From NCBI GenBank assembly GCA_964627125.1, contig CAZVJQ010000004.1:1-64000 (forward strand): a stretch of 64,000 nt of DNA, given 5' to 3'. The notes beneath the pieces are model-generated. The model made no database searches and was not told the origin of the DNA. It saw only the letters and a list, made by a program, of their open reading frames with translations. The stretch comes from Fastidiosipila sp964627125. Lineage in GTDB: Bacteria > Bacillota > Clostridia > Saccharofermentanales > Fastidiosipilaceae. Both the position numbers and the translations under genes were made by a program. Shown one piece after another: positions 9,550 through 18,415 of this stretch (position 1 is its first letter; each line of letters opens with the position of its first letter).

Positions 9550-9579
9550 ATACATTGCTAGAATATATTCGCAATGTAT
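9550..9579. repeat. Inverted repeat in the S1-glgP gap (first)
   Basis: ATACATTGC (9550-9558) and GCAATGTAT (9571-9579) form a perfect 9-bp inverted repeat around a 12-base AT loop. No immediate T-run follows (the T6 run starts 7 bases later), so it may be an operator or RNA hairpin rather than a terminator. Confidence 0.6.
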
Positions 9580-9620
9580 GAAAATCTTTTTTACTTGTAT
9601 TAGACTTAAGTACGGAATAT

Positions 9621-9654
9621 TTGCTCAAGTTGATATATTCTTATATGTGAGCAA
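9621..9654. repeat. Inverted repeat in the S1-glgP gap (second)
   Basis: TTGCTCA (9621-9627) and TGAGCAA (9648-9654) form a perfect 7-bp inverted repeat with a 20-base AT-rich interior. It lies about 100 bases upstream of glgP. A GATAAT box at 9703-9708 could be the glgP -10 element, but I see no good -35. Confidence 0.5.
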
Positions 9655-9754
9655 TTTTCAATTAAGACTTATTTTTATAGGCAGTGGGATATTAACTATT
9701 CAGATAATACAAGGAAAGTTTAACATCCTAAAATTTTGATTAAGAGGAGAACTT

Positions 9755-12124
9755 ATGAAAGATTTAAAAGAATTTTTTAAAGATTCAATTACTAGCCATG
9801 TTAAGGCTAGAAGTGGTCAATCATTAGACCAAGCAACAGACTTCGAAGTTTGGAGCGGATTATCGAGTGCTATAAATGAATATGTAGCAGACAACTGGTC
9901 CAAAACCAAACATGCATACAGCAACACACGTCAAGAGCACTATTTCAGTGCAGAATTCTTAGTAGGTAGATCAACACTAAATAACTTAGTTAACTTAGAT
10001 GTTTATGATGCAGCTAAGGAAGCTTTAGGCGATCTAGGATATAACTTAACAAATATTCTAGAAGAAGAAGTGGATGCTGCATTAGGTAACGGTGGTTTAG
10101 GTCGTTTAGCTGCATGTTTCATGGACTCATCAGCAACACTTAACTTACCAGTTTCAGGTTACGGTATTCTATACCGTTTCGGTCTATTCAGACAAGTATT
10201 CGAAGATGGATTCCAAACAGAGAAACCAGATTCATGGATGGAAGAATTTGCGCCAATTTCAGAGCACCGTGACTTAAAACAAAGAATCACATTAGCTACT
10301 GGTGATGTGTGGGCAATCCCTTGTGACTTGCCAATTACTGGTTACCACACAGATAACGTAAACACTTTACGTTTATGGAAGGCAGAACCTGTAGAACCAT
10401 TCGATTTAGATGATTTCAACGCTGGTGATTTTGGTACAGCTATTGAAGATAAAAATAGTGCTGAAGATATTTGGAGAGTTTTATATCCAAATGATGAAAC
10501 ACGTGAAGGTAAGCTATTAAGATTAAAACAACAATACTTCTTCAGTTCAGCATCATTACAAGACATTATTAGAAGACATAAAGAAGATCACGATTCATTA
10601 TCAAACTTTGCTGAAATGCATTCAATTCAATTGAATGATACTCACCCAGTTATCGCAATTCCAGAGTTAATCAGATTATTAGCTTTAGAAGGTGTTGAAT
10701 TTGATGAAGCACTAGAAATTGCTAAGAAGACTTTTGCCTACACAAACCACACAGTATTGGCAGAAGCTCTAGAAAAATGGGATGTTGATTTAGTTAAAGA
10801 ATTAGTTCCTGAAGTATACGAAGTTATCGTAAAAATTGATGAAGCTCAAACAGCTGAATTCAAGGAATTAGGTGTTGAAAAAGAAGTTTCAGATTACCTA
10901 GCTATTGTTCAAAACAAGCAAGTACATATGGCGTGGTTAGCATGTTACGCAAGCTACTCAATCAACGGTGTTGCTGCATTACATACTGAAATTTTAAAAG
11001 ATGACACTTTAAATGATTGGTACGAAATTTACCCATCAAGATTTAACAACAAGACAAATGGTGTTACACCTCGTCGTTGGTTAAGAAATACAAACCCTGA
11101 ATTATCAGAGTTATTAACTGAATTAAGTGGCAATGAAGATTGGGTAGCACGTACTGAGCTATTAGAAGAATTATTACCACATGCTGAAGATGAAAACGTA
11201 TTGAATAGATTCTTAGATATTAAGCAAACTAAGAAAGACCAACTAGTAGATATGGTTCAAGGACTTGAAGGTATTACTGTAAACCCAGATGCACAATTCC
11301 ATATCTTAATTAAGAGATTACACGAGTATAAGCGTCAATTATTAGAAGCATTCTACATCTTAGATTTATACTACAGAATTAAAGAAGAACCTAATAAAGA
11401 TTGGGCTCCAAGAGTATTCTTCTTCGGTGCTAAAGCAGCTCCTGGATACAGAATGGCTAAGGGTATCATTAAGTACATTAATGAAATTGCAAAATTAATT
11501 GAAAATGATGAAGAAGTAAGTAAATTCATTCAAGTAGTATTCGTTGAAAACTACAATGTATCTAAGGCAGAAGTAATGTTCCCAGCAGCAGATGTTTCTG
11601 AGCAAATCTCTACAGCAGGTAAAGAAGCTTCAGGTACAGGTAACATGAAGTTCATGATGAATGGTGCTTTAACAGTAGGTACACTAGATGGTGCTAACGT
11701 TGAAATTAATCAACAAGTTGGCGATGAGAATATGTACTTATTCGGTGCTACAGTTGAAGAATTAGCAGAAATCTTACCAAGCTACGATCCAGAAGTTCCA
11801 TACAAGAACACACAAGGATTGAAGAAAACAGTAGATACTTTAATCGATGGTACATTCGATGATAATGGTACAGGATTATTCAAGGAAATTTACACAAGCC
11901 TAATGGAAGATGGTTGGGCACAAGCTGACCAATACTATGTATTAGGTGATTTCGCTTCATACCGTGAAGTTAAAGACCAATTAGCAGAAGATTATGTAAA
12001 TGATAAGATGCTATGGGCTAAGAAAGCTTGGATCAATATTTGTAAATCAGGTATTTTCAGTTCAGATAGAACAATTCGTGACTACGTAAGAGATATCTGG
12101 CACATTGATGAGACAAAAATCTAA
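9755..12124 (+). CDS. glgP: Glycogen/maltodextrin phosphorylase
   Basis: Pyridoxal-phosphate enzyme that releases glucose-1-phosphate from alpha-1,4-glucans. The PLP-binding signature EASGTGNMKFMMNGA contains the Schiff-base lysine near residue 632. GNGGLGRLAACFMDS, TNGVTPRRW and KRLHEYKRQL are further family hallmarks. It is 789 residues, within the family range, and begins behind GAGGAG. It is monocistronic, with a regulatory-looking gap upstream and a bidirectional terminator downstream. No other glycogen gene is in the window, so glycogen versus maltodextrin as main substrate cannot be told. Confidence 0.95.
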   Translation: MKDLKEFFKDSITSHVKARSGQSLDQATDFEVWSGLSSAINEYVADNWSKTKHAYSNTRQEHYFSAEFLVGRSTLNNLVNLDVYDAAKEALGDLGYNLTNILEEEVDAALGNGGLGRLAACFMDSSATLNLPVSGYGILYRFGLFRQVFEDGFQTEKPDSWMEEFAPISEHRDLKQRITLATGDVWAIPCDLPITGYHTDNVNTLRLWKAEPVEPFDLDDFNAGDFGTAIEDKNSAEDIWRVLYPNDETREGKLLRLKQQYFFSSASLQDIIRRHKEDHDSLSNFAEMHSIQLNDTHPVIAIPELIRLLALEGVEFDEALEIAKKTFAYTNHTVLAEALEKWDVDLVKELVPEVYEVIVKIDEAQTAEFKELGVEKEVSDYLAIVQNKQVHMAWLACYASYSINGVAALHTEILKDDTLNDWYEIYPSRFNNKTNGVTPRRWLRNTNPELSELLTELSGNEDWVARTELLEELLPHAEDENVLNRFLDIKQTKKDQLVDMVQGLEGITVNPDAQFHILIKRLHEYKRQLLEAFYILDLYYRIKEEPNKDWAPRVFFFGAKAAPGYRMAKGIIKYINEIAKLIENDEEVSKFIQVVFVENYNVSKAEVMFPAADVSEQISTAGKEASGTGNMKFMMNGALTVGTLDGANVEINQQVGDENMYLFGATVEELAEILPSYDPEVPYKNTQGLKKTVDTLIDGTFDDNGTGLFKEIYTSLMEDGWAQADQYYVLGDFASYREVKDQLAEDYVNDKMLWAKKAWINICKSGIFSSDRTIRDYVRDIWHIDETKI

Positions 12125-12153
12125 GATTAGTCTCAACATTGAATATTAAAATT

Positions 12154-12185
12154 AAACCTCAGTTTTTAGGAACTGAGGTTTTTTA
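12154..12185. terminator. Bidirectional terminator between glgP and the cyclo-ligase gene
   Basis: An 11-bp perfect stem AAACCTCAGTT/AACTGAGGTTT (12154-12164, 12171-12181) is flanked by A-rich sequence on one side and T-rich on the other, so it can serve both convergent genes. Confidence 0.85.
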
Positions 12186-12842
12186 TTATATTAAGTCTGT
12201 GATGCCATTTTTATCTATGTGTATGTGAACCTTAATGTCATGTTCAGTTGCAGGAATATTTTCATCAAATTTTTGAATCTCTCTTAAGGGGACTATGTAT
12301 GTCCCGTGACCATTAAGACGCTCTAGATATCTATCATAGTAACCACCTGCGAATCCTATTCTATTACCAAACTTATCAAAAACTAATCCAGGCATAATTA
12401 CTACAATATTCATAGATTCTAAATCAGCAAATTCAGGAAGGAATATTTTTTTAGCATTAGCCTTAGGTTCAATGATGCCAAAGCTACTTTTCTCAAGAAA
12501 TCTATAGTCAATGTCCATACCATCTTTACTTGAGTTATTTATGAATTTCAACTTGTAAAAATCCATTCTAGCACCAGCATTTTTTAGACTCATAATTTTT
12601 GGAGCATATATATTCAGATCTGGTTTAATATTTTTTACATCCTTTAGTAACTCAATTATGTTAAATTCTTGACCTCTATTGAAGTATGATAAAACATAGC
12701 TATCATCTGGAATATTTAAGAGATAGGATTTTAGATTCTCATGAATACCACTATCTTCATTTGGGTCAGGTTTATGAGCGAGAAGCTTTTCTAAGTACAA
12801 CTCTCTAATTTTGGATTTTTCTTTATGATTATCTATATTCAT
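12186..12842 (-). CDS. 5-formyltetrahydrofolate cyclo-ligase family protein
   Basis: Converts 5-formyl-THF to 5,10-methenyl-THF using ATP, returning stored folate to one-carbon metabolism. The diagnostic C-terminal stretch is visible: PGLVFDKFGNRIGFAGGYYDRYL (residues about 147-169), with the nucleotide-binding GxGGGYYD-type turn. It is 218 residues, slightly longer than the ~185-200 typical, through small loops in the middle. The gene is convergent to glgP and alone on its strand here. Confidence 0.88.
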   Translation of the reverse strand: MNIDNHKEKSKIRELYLEKLLAHKPDPNEDSGIHENLKSYLLNIPDDSYVLSYFNRGQEFNIIELLKDVKNIKPDLNIYAPKIMSLKNAGARMDFYKLKFINNSSKDGMDIDYRFLEKSSFGIIEPKANAKKIFLPEFADLESMNIVVIMPGLVFDKFGNRIGFAGGYYDRYLERLNGHGTYIVPLREIQKFDENIPATEHDIKVHIHIDKNGITDLI

Positions 12843-12970
12843 GACCTTACTTTCTAAATTCTATTTTTCTTAATAGATAATTAACCTAAAGGTAATTCTT
12901 AGTTACTTGCTAATCTTTTCCTTATTATACAATTATTATTGTATATGACAAAGCAGTATGAGGAGAATGT

Positions 12971-13921
12971 ATGAAAAAATCTAATGATAAGTCTGGTTCA
13001 AGAAGATCTGTCTTTCGAGATGAAGGTAAAATAGAACTAAATGATATTGATACTAGTAATAAAAACAATGCAGAATCCGCTAATTCACCAACTGAACAAG
13101 TAGAAGCTGGTACTAAAATTAAAAAGAAGAAAAATAAATTTATTACAGTTGCTCTTGATTTAGCAATAGTTGCTTGTCTAGTTGTAGCTGCAGTATTGAT
13201 AATTACACCTATTATGAGAGCTAGACGTCAAGATGAAATCATGAGACAGTTAGCAGCACTTATTGAATCTGGCCCAATAGATGATAGTGAAGAAGATGCT
13301 GCAATAGACTTAAATCCTAATGATGACGATACTGACATTGAAAATACTCCACTTGGAGCAGGCGAGATGCGTAAGGTAGAAGGTGGATACCTAGTAGATG
13401 CTCATGCAAATGCAATCGCAGGTGAAGAGTATGAAGACTTCGGACAAGATTTCGAAACACCAGCAGAACCTTTAGGTGATACATTCCTGCTAGAGCCTAT
13501 GGGTATGATACAAGTTCCTAAAGAAGGTGTAGAAATTAATTTACCACTATTAAAAGGAGCAACTCATGTCCCATTGAGATATGGAGCTGGTTGGTATCAG
13601 AGCTCAGCACAAATTGGTGAGCAAGGAAGAGCTACTATACTTGGTCATACAATGGCATATGGTAATGATAGATTCTTTACTAAATTAAACAAAACTGAAA
13701 TAGGTGATGAGATAAGAATTGTTGAAGAAAATCGCATTTTATCTTATGAGGTCTACGACATAAAGATTATAGACCAAAGTGAATTACAAGATTACTTAAT
13801 TAACAATGAAGTTGATTCAGAAATAATGCTAGTAACATGTGATCACTATCCTGTATACGGCCAAAGGCTATTGGTATTTGCGAATTTAGTAGATGTAGAA
13901 CTAACAGGGACAAATGCCTAA
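12971..13921 (+). CDS. Sortase (class not certain)
   Basis: Membrane-anchored cysteine transpeptidase that attaches proteins to the cell wall. A cytoplasmic tail of about 55 basic residues precedes one membrane helix (about 57-81), then an acidic linker of roughly 90 residues, then the sortase domain. Catalytic residues are visible: His in TILGHT (about 226), Cys in LVTCDHY (about 290) and Arg in QRLLVFA (about 299). No LPXTG-type substrate gene is adjacent, so it may be a housekeeping class D-like enzyme. The ATG follows GAGGAG. Confidence 0.9.
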   Translation: MKKSNDKSGSRRSVFRDEGKIELNDIDTSNKNNAESANSPTEQVEAGTKIKKKKNKFITVALDLAIVACLVVAAVLIITPIMRARRQDEIMRQLAALIESGPIDDSEEDAAIDLNPNDDDTDIENTPLGAGEMRKVEGGYLVDAHANAIAGEEYEDFGQDFETPAEPLGDTFLLEPMGMIQVPKEGVEINLPLLKGATHVPLRYGAGWYQSSAQIGEQGRATILGHTMAYGNDRFFTKLNKTEIGDEIRIVEENRILSYEVYDIKIIDQSELQDYLINNEVDSEIMLVTCDHYPVYGQRLLVFANLVDVELTGTNA

Positions 13922-13983
13922 AATGGCACAAGTTTTCTAGTGAAAAATATGTTTTTTTAATGTTAATTGATTGTTTAAATAAC

Positions 13984-13999
13984 ATGAAATTTATTTCAT
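13984..13999. promoter_or_regulatory. Candidate MarR operator overlapping the marR-like promoter
   Basis: ATGAAAT-TT-ATTTCAT is a perfect 7+7 inverted repeat with 2-base spacing. It sits at the expected -35 position of a TATAAT box at 14010-14015 ahead of the MarR-family gene, the usual arrangement for autorepression by MarR proteins. Confidence 0.5.
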
Positions 14000-14058
14000 A
14001 TTATTATTATATAATTTAGTACTAGAAGGAAATTGTTTAATGAAAGAAGGTGAAAAAG

Positions 14059-14544
14059 ATGGCAAGCAGACAAGATAAAATTAATGAGGTTATAGCAAAA
14101 CTTCCTCAAGATTTTAAAACTTACGGGGACTTATTTGCTGTTTCAAATCGAATTCAAGCAGCAGGTGATAAATTTTTAGACGACATTACTATGCGTCAGC
14201 AATATTTACTAGTATGCCTATCAATTTTTGGAAATTATGCTCCAACACTTCAAGAACTAGCTACAGTATTTGGTAGTTCATATCAAAATGTAAAGAGAAT
14301 GGCTGCACAATTAGAAAGACATGGCTATCTAGATATTAATAAGGACGCTATTGATAAGAGAAAAATTAGAATTGTCATGAATGAAGAAAAATTTGATCAA
14401 TTAAGAGAAGAAACTGCACGTGAAAATAATGACTTCATTGATAGATTATTTGAAGGTGTTAGTCCAGAAGATAGAACTGTAGTTGCAACTGCTCTTAAAG
14501 TAATGCAGAACAACTTAGATGATATAGAAAAAGAATTCAACTAA
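14059..14544 (+). CDS. MarR family transcriptional regulator
   Basis: Dimeric winged-helix DNA-binding protein. The core reads LTLQELATVF-like (APTLQELATVFGSSYQNVKRMAAQLERHGYL is the helix-turn-helix and recognition helix), followed by a basic wing (KDAIDKRKIRIVMN) and a C-terminal dimerisation helix. It is 161 residues from the ATG at 14059, which has AGAAGG at the right distance; the in-frame GTG at 14050 overlaps that site and is less likely. The ligand and targets are unknown. The perfect inverted repeat upstream suggests it regulates itself. Confidence 0.85.
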   Translation: MASRQDKINEVIAKLPQDFKTYGDLFAVSNRIQAAGDKFLDDITMRQQYLLVCLSIFGNYAPTLQELATVFGSSYQNVKRMAAQLERHGYLDINKDAIDKRKIRIVMNEEKFDQLREETARENNDFIDRLFEGVSPEDRTVVATALKVMQNNLDDIEKEFN

Positions 14545-14563
14545 TAATCAAGTAAATTAATCG

Positions 14564-14600
14564 AAGGGCTCTGAGTATGAATTATATTCAGGGTCCTTTT
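14564..14600 (+). terminator. Intrinsic terminator after the MarR-family gene
   Basis: A 12-pair stem (14564-14575 with 14587-14598, several G-T pairs) is followed by a short T run. It separates marR from the PerR/Fur gene. Confidence 0.65.
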
Positions 14601-14612
14601 GTTATATAATGA

Positions 14613-14634
14613 AATAGAATAAAACGATTCTATT
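14613..14634. promoter_or_regulatory. Candidate Fur/PerR operator upstream of the Fur-family gene
   Basis: AATAGAAT and ATTCTATT form a perfect 8+8 inverted repeat with a 6-base spacer. It lies just downstream of a TATAAT box at 14605-14610 and ends 17 bases before the ATG. The place is right for autoregulation, but the sequence is not the classical PerR or Fur box. Confidence 0.5.
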
Positions 14635-14651
14635 AGGAAGGGTGGAGAATT

Positions 14652-15086
14652 ATGCAACTAGATGAAAAGATAATAAATATATTAAATGAGCATAATATTA
14701 ATCCGACAAGACAGCGACAAACTATCTTAAGATATCTCTATGAAAATGAAGATCATCCTTCAGCTGAAATAATATATTACGATTTAAAAGAGAGAGAATC
14801 TCATATATCAAGAGCGACAGTCTATAATGTTTTAAATCTCTTTGAAAAAGAAGGTATAGCTAAAGTTATTAGTGTTAATGAAAATATAAAATACTACGAT
14901 GTTGATTTTTCTGAGCATGCACATTTTGTCTGTGATAGCTGTGGTGGTATTTTTGATTGCGACTTACCTAATATTTTCAACAAACATGCTGCATTTAAAA
15001 TTCCAAGAGAAGCAAGTATTAGGTCACTTGATATACTAGTGCATGGGATTTGCTCACAATGTAATATTAGACAAGAGGAAGTATAA
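14652..15086 (+). CDS. Fur family regulator, PerR-like
   Basis: Metal-dependent repressor. The N-terminal winged helix contains NPTRQRQTILRYLYEN and HISRATVYNVLNLFEKEG. The C-terminal part has HAHFVCDSCGGIFD and CSQC, giving the two CxxC pairs of the structural zinc site. His and Asp residues (HPSAE, HAHF, FDCD) fit the regulatory metal site of PerR-type sensors. It is 144 residues, the family norm. PerR, Fur and Zur cannot be separated firmly from sequence alone. It lies immediately upstream of ruvC, perhaps cotranscribed. Confidence 0.9.
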   Translation: MQLDEKIINILNEHNINPTRQRQTILRYLYENEDHPSAEIIYYDLKERESHISRATVYNVLNLFEKEGIAKVISVNENIKYYDVDFSEHAHFVCDSCGGIFDCDLPNIFNKHAAFKIPREASIRSLDILVHGICSQCNIRQEEV

Positions 15087-15087
15087 A

Positions 15088-15594
15088 TTGCGAATTATCG
15101 GTATAGATCCAGGCTACGCATTATTGGGATTTGGTTTAATTGATTCTAATAATTCAAAACTCAAGGTAGTTGATTATGGAGTAATATCCACAGCTAGTAG
15201 AGTTCCTTTTGAACAAAGACTCCTTGCCATCTATAATGGTGTCAGACAACTTATAGACCGTTATAATCCAGATGTAATGGCCATAGAGGAGTTATTCTTT
15301 TATCAGAATACTACAACTGCTATAGGTACTGCAGAGGCACGTGGAGTGGTTATTTTAGCTGCTGCCCAGGCAAATATACCAATGTATGAGTATAAACCCT
15401 CACAGGTAAAGAATGCTGTTACGGGATATGGTAAGTCTGAAAAGAAGCAAGTTCAATATATGGTAAAAACATTATTAAATTTAAAAGAAATACCTAAGCC
15501 AGATGATGCTGCGGATGCTTTGGCCGTGGCTATAGCTCATTCAAATAAAGGTAGAACGGATTATGGTCAAAAACTACAAGGGGGATATCAGTAG
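15088..15594 (+). CDS. ruvC: Crossover junction endodeoxyribonuclease RuvC
   Basis: Resolves Holliday junctions. I place the start at TTG 15088, behind AGAGGAAG at 15074-15081. This gives a 168-residue protein whose first acidic catalytic residue falls at Asp7 (RIIGIDPG), as in E. coli. The further acidic residues appear in AIEELFF (near 67) and DAADALAVA (near 140). An in-frame ATG at 15043 lies inside the upstream Fur-family gene and would add an unneeded extension. It overlaps ruvA by one base (TAGTG). Confidence 0.95.
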   Translation: MRIIGIDPGYALLGFGLIDSNNSKLKVVDYGVISTASRVPFEQRLLAIYNGVRQLIDRYNPDVMAIEELFFYQNTTTAIGTAEARGVVILAAAQANIPMYEYKPSQVKNAVTGYGKSEKKQVQYMVKTLLNLKEIPKPDDAADALAVAIAHSNKGRTDYGQKLQGGYQ

Positions 15595-16217
15595 TGTATA
15601 GTTACATTAAAGGTGAATTTGTTGATCGCAGTGAGAAGGCTGTGGTTATTGAGGCTGCAGGTGTTGGTTATTATATTGAAATGGGTAGGAATCTTTCTAA
15701 TAAGCTAGGTGAATTAGGTTCTGAGGTTACTTGCTATGTTCATTATAATATTGGACAGTATGATCAACGATTATTCGGTTTCCCTGGTAAAGAGTACAAG
15801 GAATTGTTTGAATTACTAATTACTGTAAGTGGTGTTGGACCTAAGGCTGCTATATCTTTAACAGATGAATTTGACCCAAGTGAGCTCGCTCTATTAATTG
15901 TAAGAGAAGATGTAAACACAATAGTAAATCGCATGAAGGGTAAAGGGTTTGGTAAGAAATCAGCTGAGAGAGTTATTCTAGAACTTAAAGATAAATTTAA
16001 GGATATCAATTTCGATGATGTTGAAGAAATTGAAACTGTAAAAGTAATAGACAACGATAATGCCTACAGTGATATCAAAAATGATTTATTACAAGGTTTA
16101 AGTTTCTTAGGATATAGAACTGATGAAGCTAAACAAATGATCAATGCGAACTTCGATGCTGCATTAGATATGGAAACTAATCTTAAGAATATTATAAAAA
16201 CTGCAAATAAAGGGTAG
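15594..16217 (+). CDS. ruvA: Holliday junction DNA helicase subunit RuvA
   Basis: Tetrameric junction-binding protein that loads RuvB. The N-terminal OB fold begins MYSYIKGEFV, followed by the helix-hairpin-helix segment LLITVSGVGPKAAISL and a second GKGFGKKSAERVILELKDK; the C-terminal domain III is present. It is 207 residues, normal for the family. It starts with GTG, overlapping the ruvC stop by one base, with AGGGGGA upstream, indicating translational coupling. ruvB follows after 3 bases. Confidence 0.95.
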   Translation: MYSYIKGEFVDRSEKAVVIEAAGVGYYIEMGRNLSNKLGELGSEVTCYVHYNIGQYDQRLFGFPGKEYKELFELLITVSGVGPKAAISLTDEFDPSELALLIVREDVNTIVNRMKGKGFGKKSAERVILELKDKFKDINFDDVEEIETVKVIDNDNAYSDIKNDLLQGLSFLGYRTDEAKQMINANFDAALDMETNLKNIIKTANKG

Positions 16218-16220
16218 AAG

Positions 16221-17381
16221 ATGACTGAAAACAATAATGATTTTTATGATGAAGATGAATTCGATATAAGTAATTATAATATCGAAAGTTCATATGACCC
16301 AAATCTCGGTCTTGATTTTGATGATTTTGATGATGAAGAAGAATCTAGTATTGTCACAAGAGAGAGAAGATTCGAAGACAATGAGGGTAATGAACTTCGA
16401 CCACTATTCTTATCTGAATATTCAGGACAAGAACAAATCAAGAATAATCTGAGTGTATTTATTCAAGCCGCAAAAGAGCGTAATGAAGCACTAGACCATG
16501 TATTATTATACGGTCCTCCAGGGCTTGGTAAAACAACATTGGCAGGGATAATTGCTAATGAGCTAGGAGTAAATTTAAGAATAACGTCAGGACCAGCAAT
16601 TGAGAAGGCAGGAGATTTAGCCGCGATCTTAACTAATCTAGAAGAAAGAGATGTTCTATTCATTGATGAGATTCATAGATTAAATCATCAGGTGGAAGAA
16701 GTTTTATATTCTGCAATGGAAGATTTTGCACTAGACATTGTTATTGGGAAAGGTGCTGGTGCTAGGTCTGTACGTATTGATTTATCACCATTTACACTAG
16801 TTGGTGCTACAACTAGAGCAGGATTACTATCTGCACCATTAAGAGATAGATTTGGAATGGTGTTTAGACTTGAACTTTATACTCAGAAGGAACTTAGTCA
16901 GATTTTAGAAAGAAATACAGGAATATTGGGTATAGGCGCTGACTCTAGCGGCTTGCAAGAAATTGCAAGTCGATCAAGAGGTACACCAAGAGTAGCTATT
17001 AGATTATTGAAGCGTTTACGCGACTTCGCCCAAGTTGATGGGGATGGTGTGATAACTAAGGATTTGGCTAATAAAGGTTTAGATGCATTAGAAGTAGATT
17101 CTAAAGGCTTAGATAAGATTGACAATAGAATTCTTAAGTTAATGGCTGAGATTTATAATGGAGGCCCAGTTGGTTTAGATACTCTCGCAGCTATCAGTAA
17201 TGAAGACTCAGGCACAATCGAGGATGTTAATGAGCCATATCTAATGCAACTTGGTTTTATTGCTAAAACACCTAGAGGTAGGATTTTAACTAAGCTTGCA
17301 TATGAGCATTTGGGTATAAAATACCCACATGATAATAACAAGAAGAGTAATTCAGAACAGGTTAGTTTAGAAGATATTTAA
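16221..17381 (+). CDS. ruvB: Holliday junction branch migration ATPase RuvB
   Basis: AAA+ motor that drives branch migration with RuvA. Walker A is GPPGLGKTT (near residue 97), Walker B is VLFIDEIHRL, and sensor and winged-helix segments follow (GATTRAGLLSAPLRDRFG; IEDVNEPYLMQLGFI). At 386 residues it is about 45 longer than usual because of an N-terminal extension very rich in Asp, Glu and Asn before the RPLFLSEYSGQ start of the conserved domain. An acidic C-terminal tail is short. It is the last gene of the ruvCAB unit. Confidence 0.97.
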   Translation: MTENNNDFYDEDEFDISNYNIESSYDPNLGLDFDDFDDEEESSIVTRERRFEDNEGNELRPLFLSEYSGQEQIKNNLSVFIQAAKERNEALDHVLLYGPPGLGKTTLAGIIANELGVNLRITSGPAIEKAGDLAAILTNLEERDVLFIDEIHRLNHQVEEVLYSAMEDFALDIVIGKGAGARSVRIDLSPFTLVGATTRAGLLSAPLRDRFGMVFRLELYTQKELSQILERNTGILGIGADSSGLQEIASRSRGTPRVAIRLLKRLRDFAQVDGDGVITKDLANKGLDALEVDSKGLDKIDNRILKLMAEIYNGGPVGLDTLAAISNEDSGTIEDVNEPYLMQLGFIAKTPRGRILTKLAYEHLGIKYPHDNNKKSNSEQVSLEDI

Positions 17382-17406
17382 CTTGAAATAAAAGTTAATA
17401 AGATAC

Positions 17407-17448
17407 AAACCCTAAAATCCAAATTTCACCGGATGGAAGGGTTTTTCT
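17407..17448 (+). terminator. Intrinsic terminator after ruvB
   Basis: AAACCCT/AGGGTTT outer stem (17407-17413, 17438-17444) and ATCC/GGAT inner stem with a small symmetric internal loop are followed by TTTTT. Confidence 0.8.
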
Positions 17449-17563
17449 ATTAGTATGCTCATAATAGGCATAGCTATGTAAACGATGTTTATCTTTTTCG
17501 AAATATAAACTAAATTAGTCTATAATTTGATAGAATTATTTGACCAGATTAGTGAGGGTATAA

Positions 17564-18415
17564 ATGCAGGCAGAAAATACAAATATAATTGAATTGAAAA
17601 ATGTCTCATATAAATATTTAGAGCATAGTGAGTCAGCTGCCTTAGATAATTTAAATTTGGAGATAAAACCAGGTGAGTGGCTAACGATAATTGGACCTAA
17701 TGGTTCTGGAAAATCTACTCTGACAAAAGTAATTAATGGTTTATTAATTCCTGATGAAGGCGAAGTCATTATTGATGGGATCACACTTGATAGAGATAGT
17801 GTATATGATGCTAGAAAATTGATGGGAATGGTATTTCAAAATCCAGAAAATCAATTTGTAGGTTCAACGGTTGAAGATGATGTAGCATTTGGTTTAGAAA
17901 ATATGGCAATCCCTAGAGAAGAGATGAAAATCAGAGTCAAAGAAGCCTTAGAACGTGTAGGCATGTGGGACTTAGCGAAAAGAGTTCCTGCTCATTTATC
18001 AGGTGGACAGATGCAACGAGTAGCTATTGCAAGCGTCTTAGTTTTTAGACCAAACATTTTAATTTTAGATGAAGCTACAAGTATGCTCGACCCACAAGGT
18101 AGAGCGGAAGTATTTTCACTGATTAAGAAAATTAAAGAAGAAGATAATTTGACAGTAATTGCTATAACTCATGATATAGAGGAAGCTGTTGAGAGCGATC
18201 GTATTATTGTTATGGAGAATGGGCAAATAGCTCTTGAAGATTCTCCTCGAGAGATATTTAAGCAAGGCGATAATTTACTTGAACTAGGTCTTGAAGTACC
18301 ATTTAGTGAACAATTAAAAGGAACACTTAAGAACTTAGAATTAAACTTACCAGAACAATATTTAGATGAAGAAGAGTTAATGGAGTATTTATGGACATAC
18401 AATTCAGAAACGTAA
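17564..18415 (+). CDS. ecfA1: ECF transporter ATPase EcfA1
   Basis: One of two cytoplasmic ATPases of an energy-coupling factor vitamin transporter. Walker A is GPNGSGKST (about residues 46-54), the signature is LSGGQMQR and Walker B is ILILDEATSMLDPQGR; the Q-loop FQNPENQF is typical of EcfA1/CbiO. It is 283 residues. It overlaps ecfA2 by 25 bases and begins the run of five same-strand genes to 21102. A TATAAT box at 17521-17526 may be its -10. No S-component gene or flavin riboswitch is seen nearby. Confidence 0.93.
   Translation: MQAENTNIIELKNVSYKYLEHSESAALDNLNLEIKPGEWLTIIGPNGSGKSTLTKVINGLLIPDEGEVIIDGITLDRDSVYDARKLMGMVFQNPENQFVGSTVEDDVAFGLENMAIPREEMKIRVKEALERVGMWDLAKRVPAHLSGGQMQRVAIASVLVFRPNILILDEATSMLDPQGRAEVFSLIKKIKEEDNLTVIAITHDIEEAVESDRIIVMENGQIALEDSPREIFKQGDNLLELGLEVPFSEQLKGTLKNLELNLPEQYLDEEELMEYLWTYNSET

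Noticed and set aside
15043..15087. RuvC start at ATG 15043
   Set aside because: It would overlap the Fur-family gene by 44 bases and add residues before the conserved start; TTG 15088 has a proper ribosome site and puts the catalytic Asp at position 7.
17449..17563. Flavin (FMN) riboswitch upstream of the ECF genes
   Set aside because: The gap is only about 115 bases after the ruvB terminator and shows none of the conserved RFN segments.
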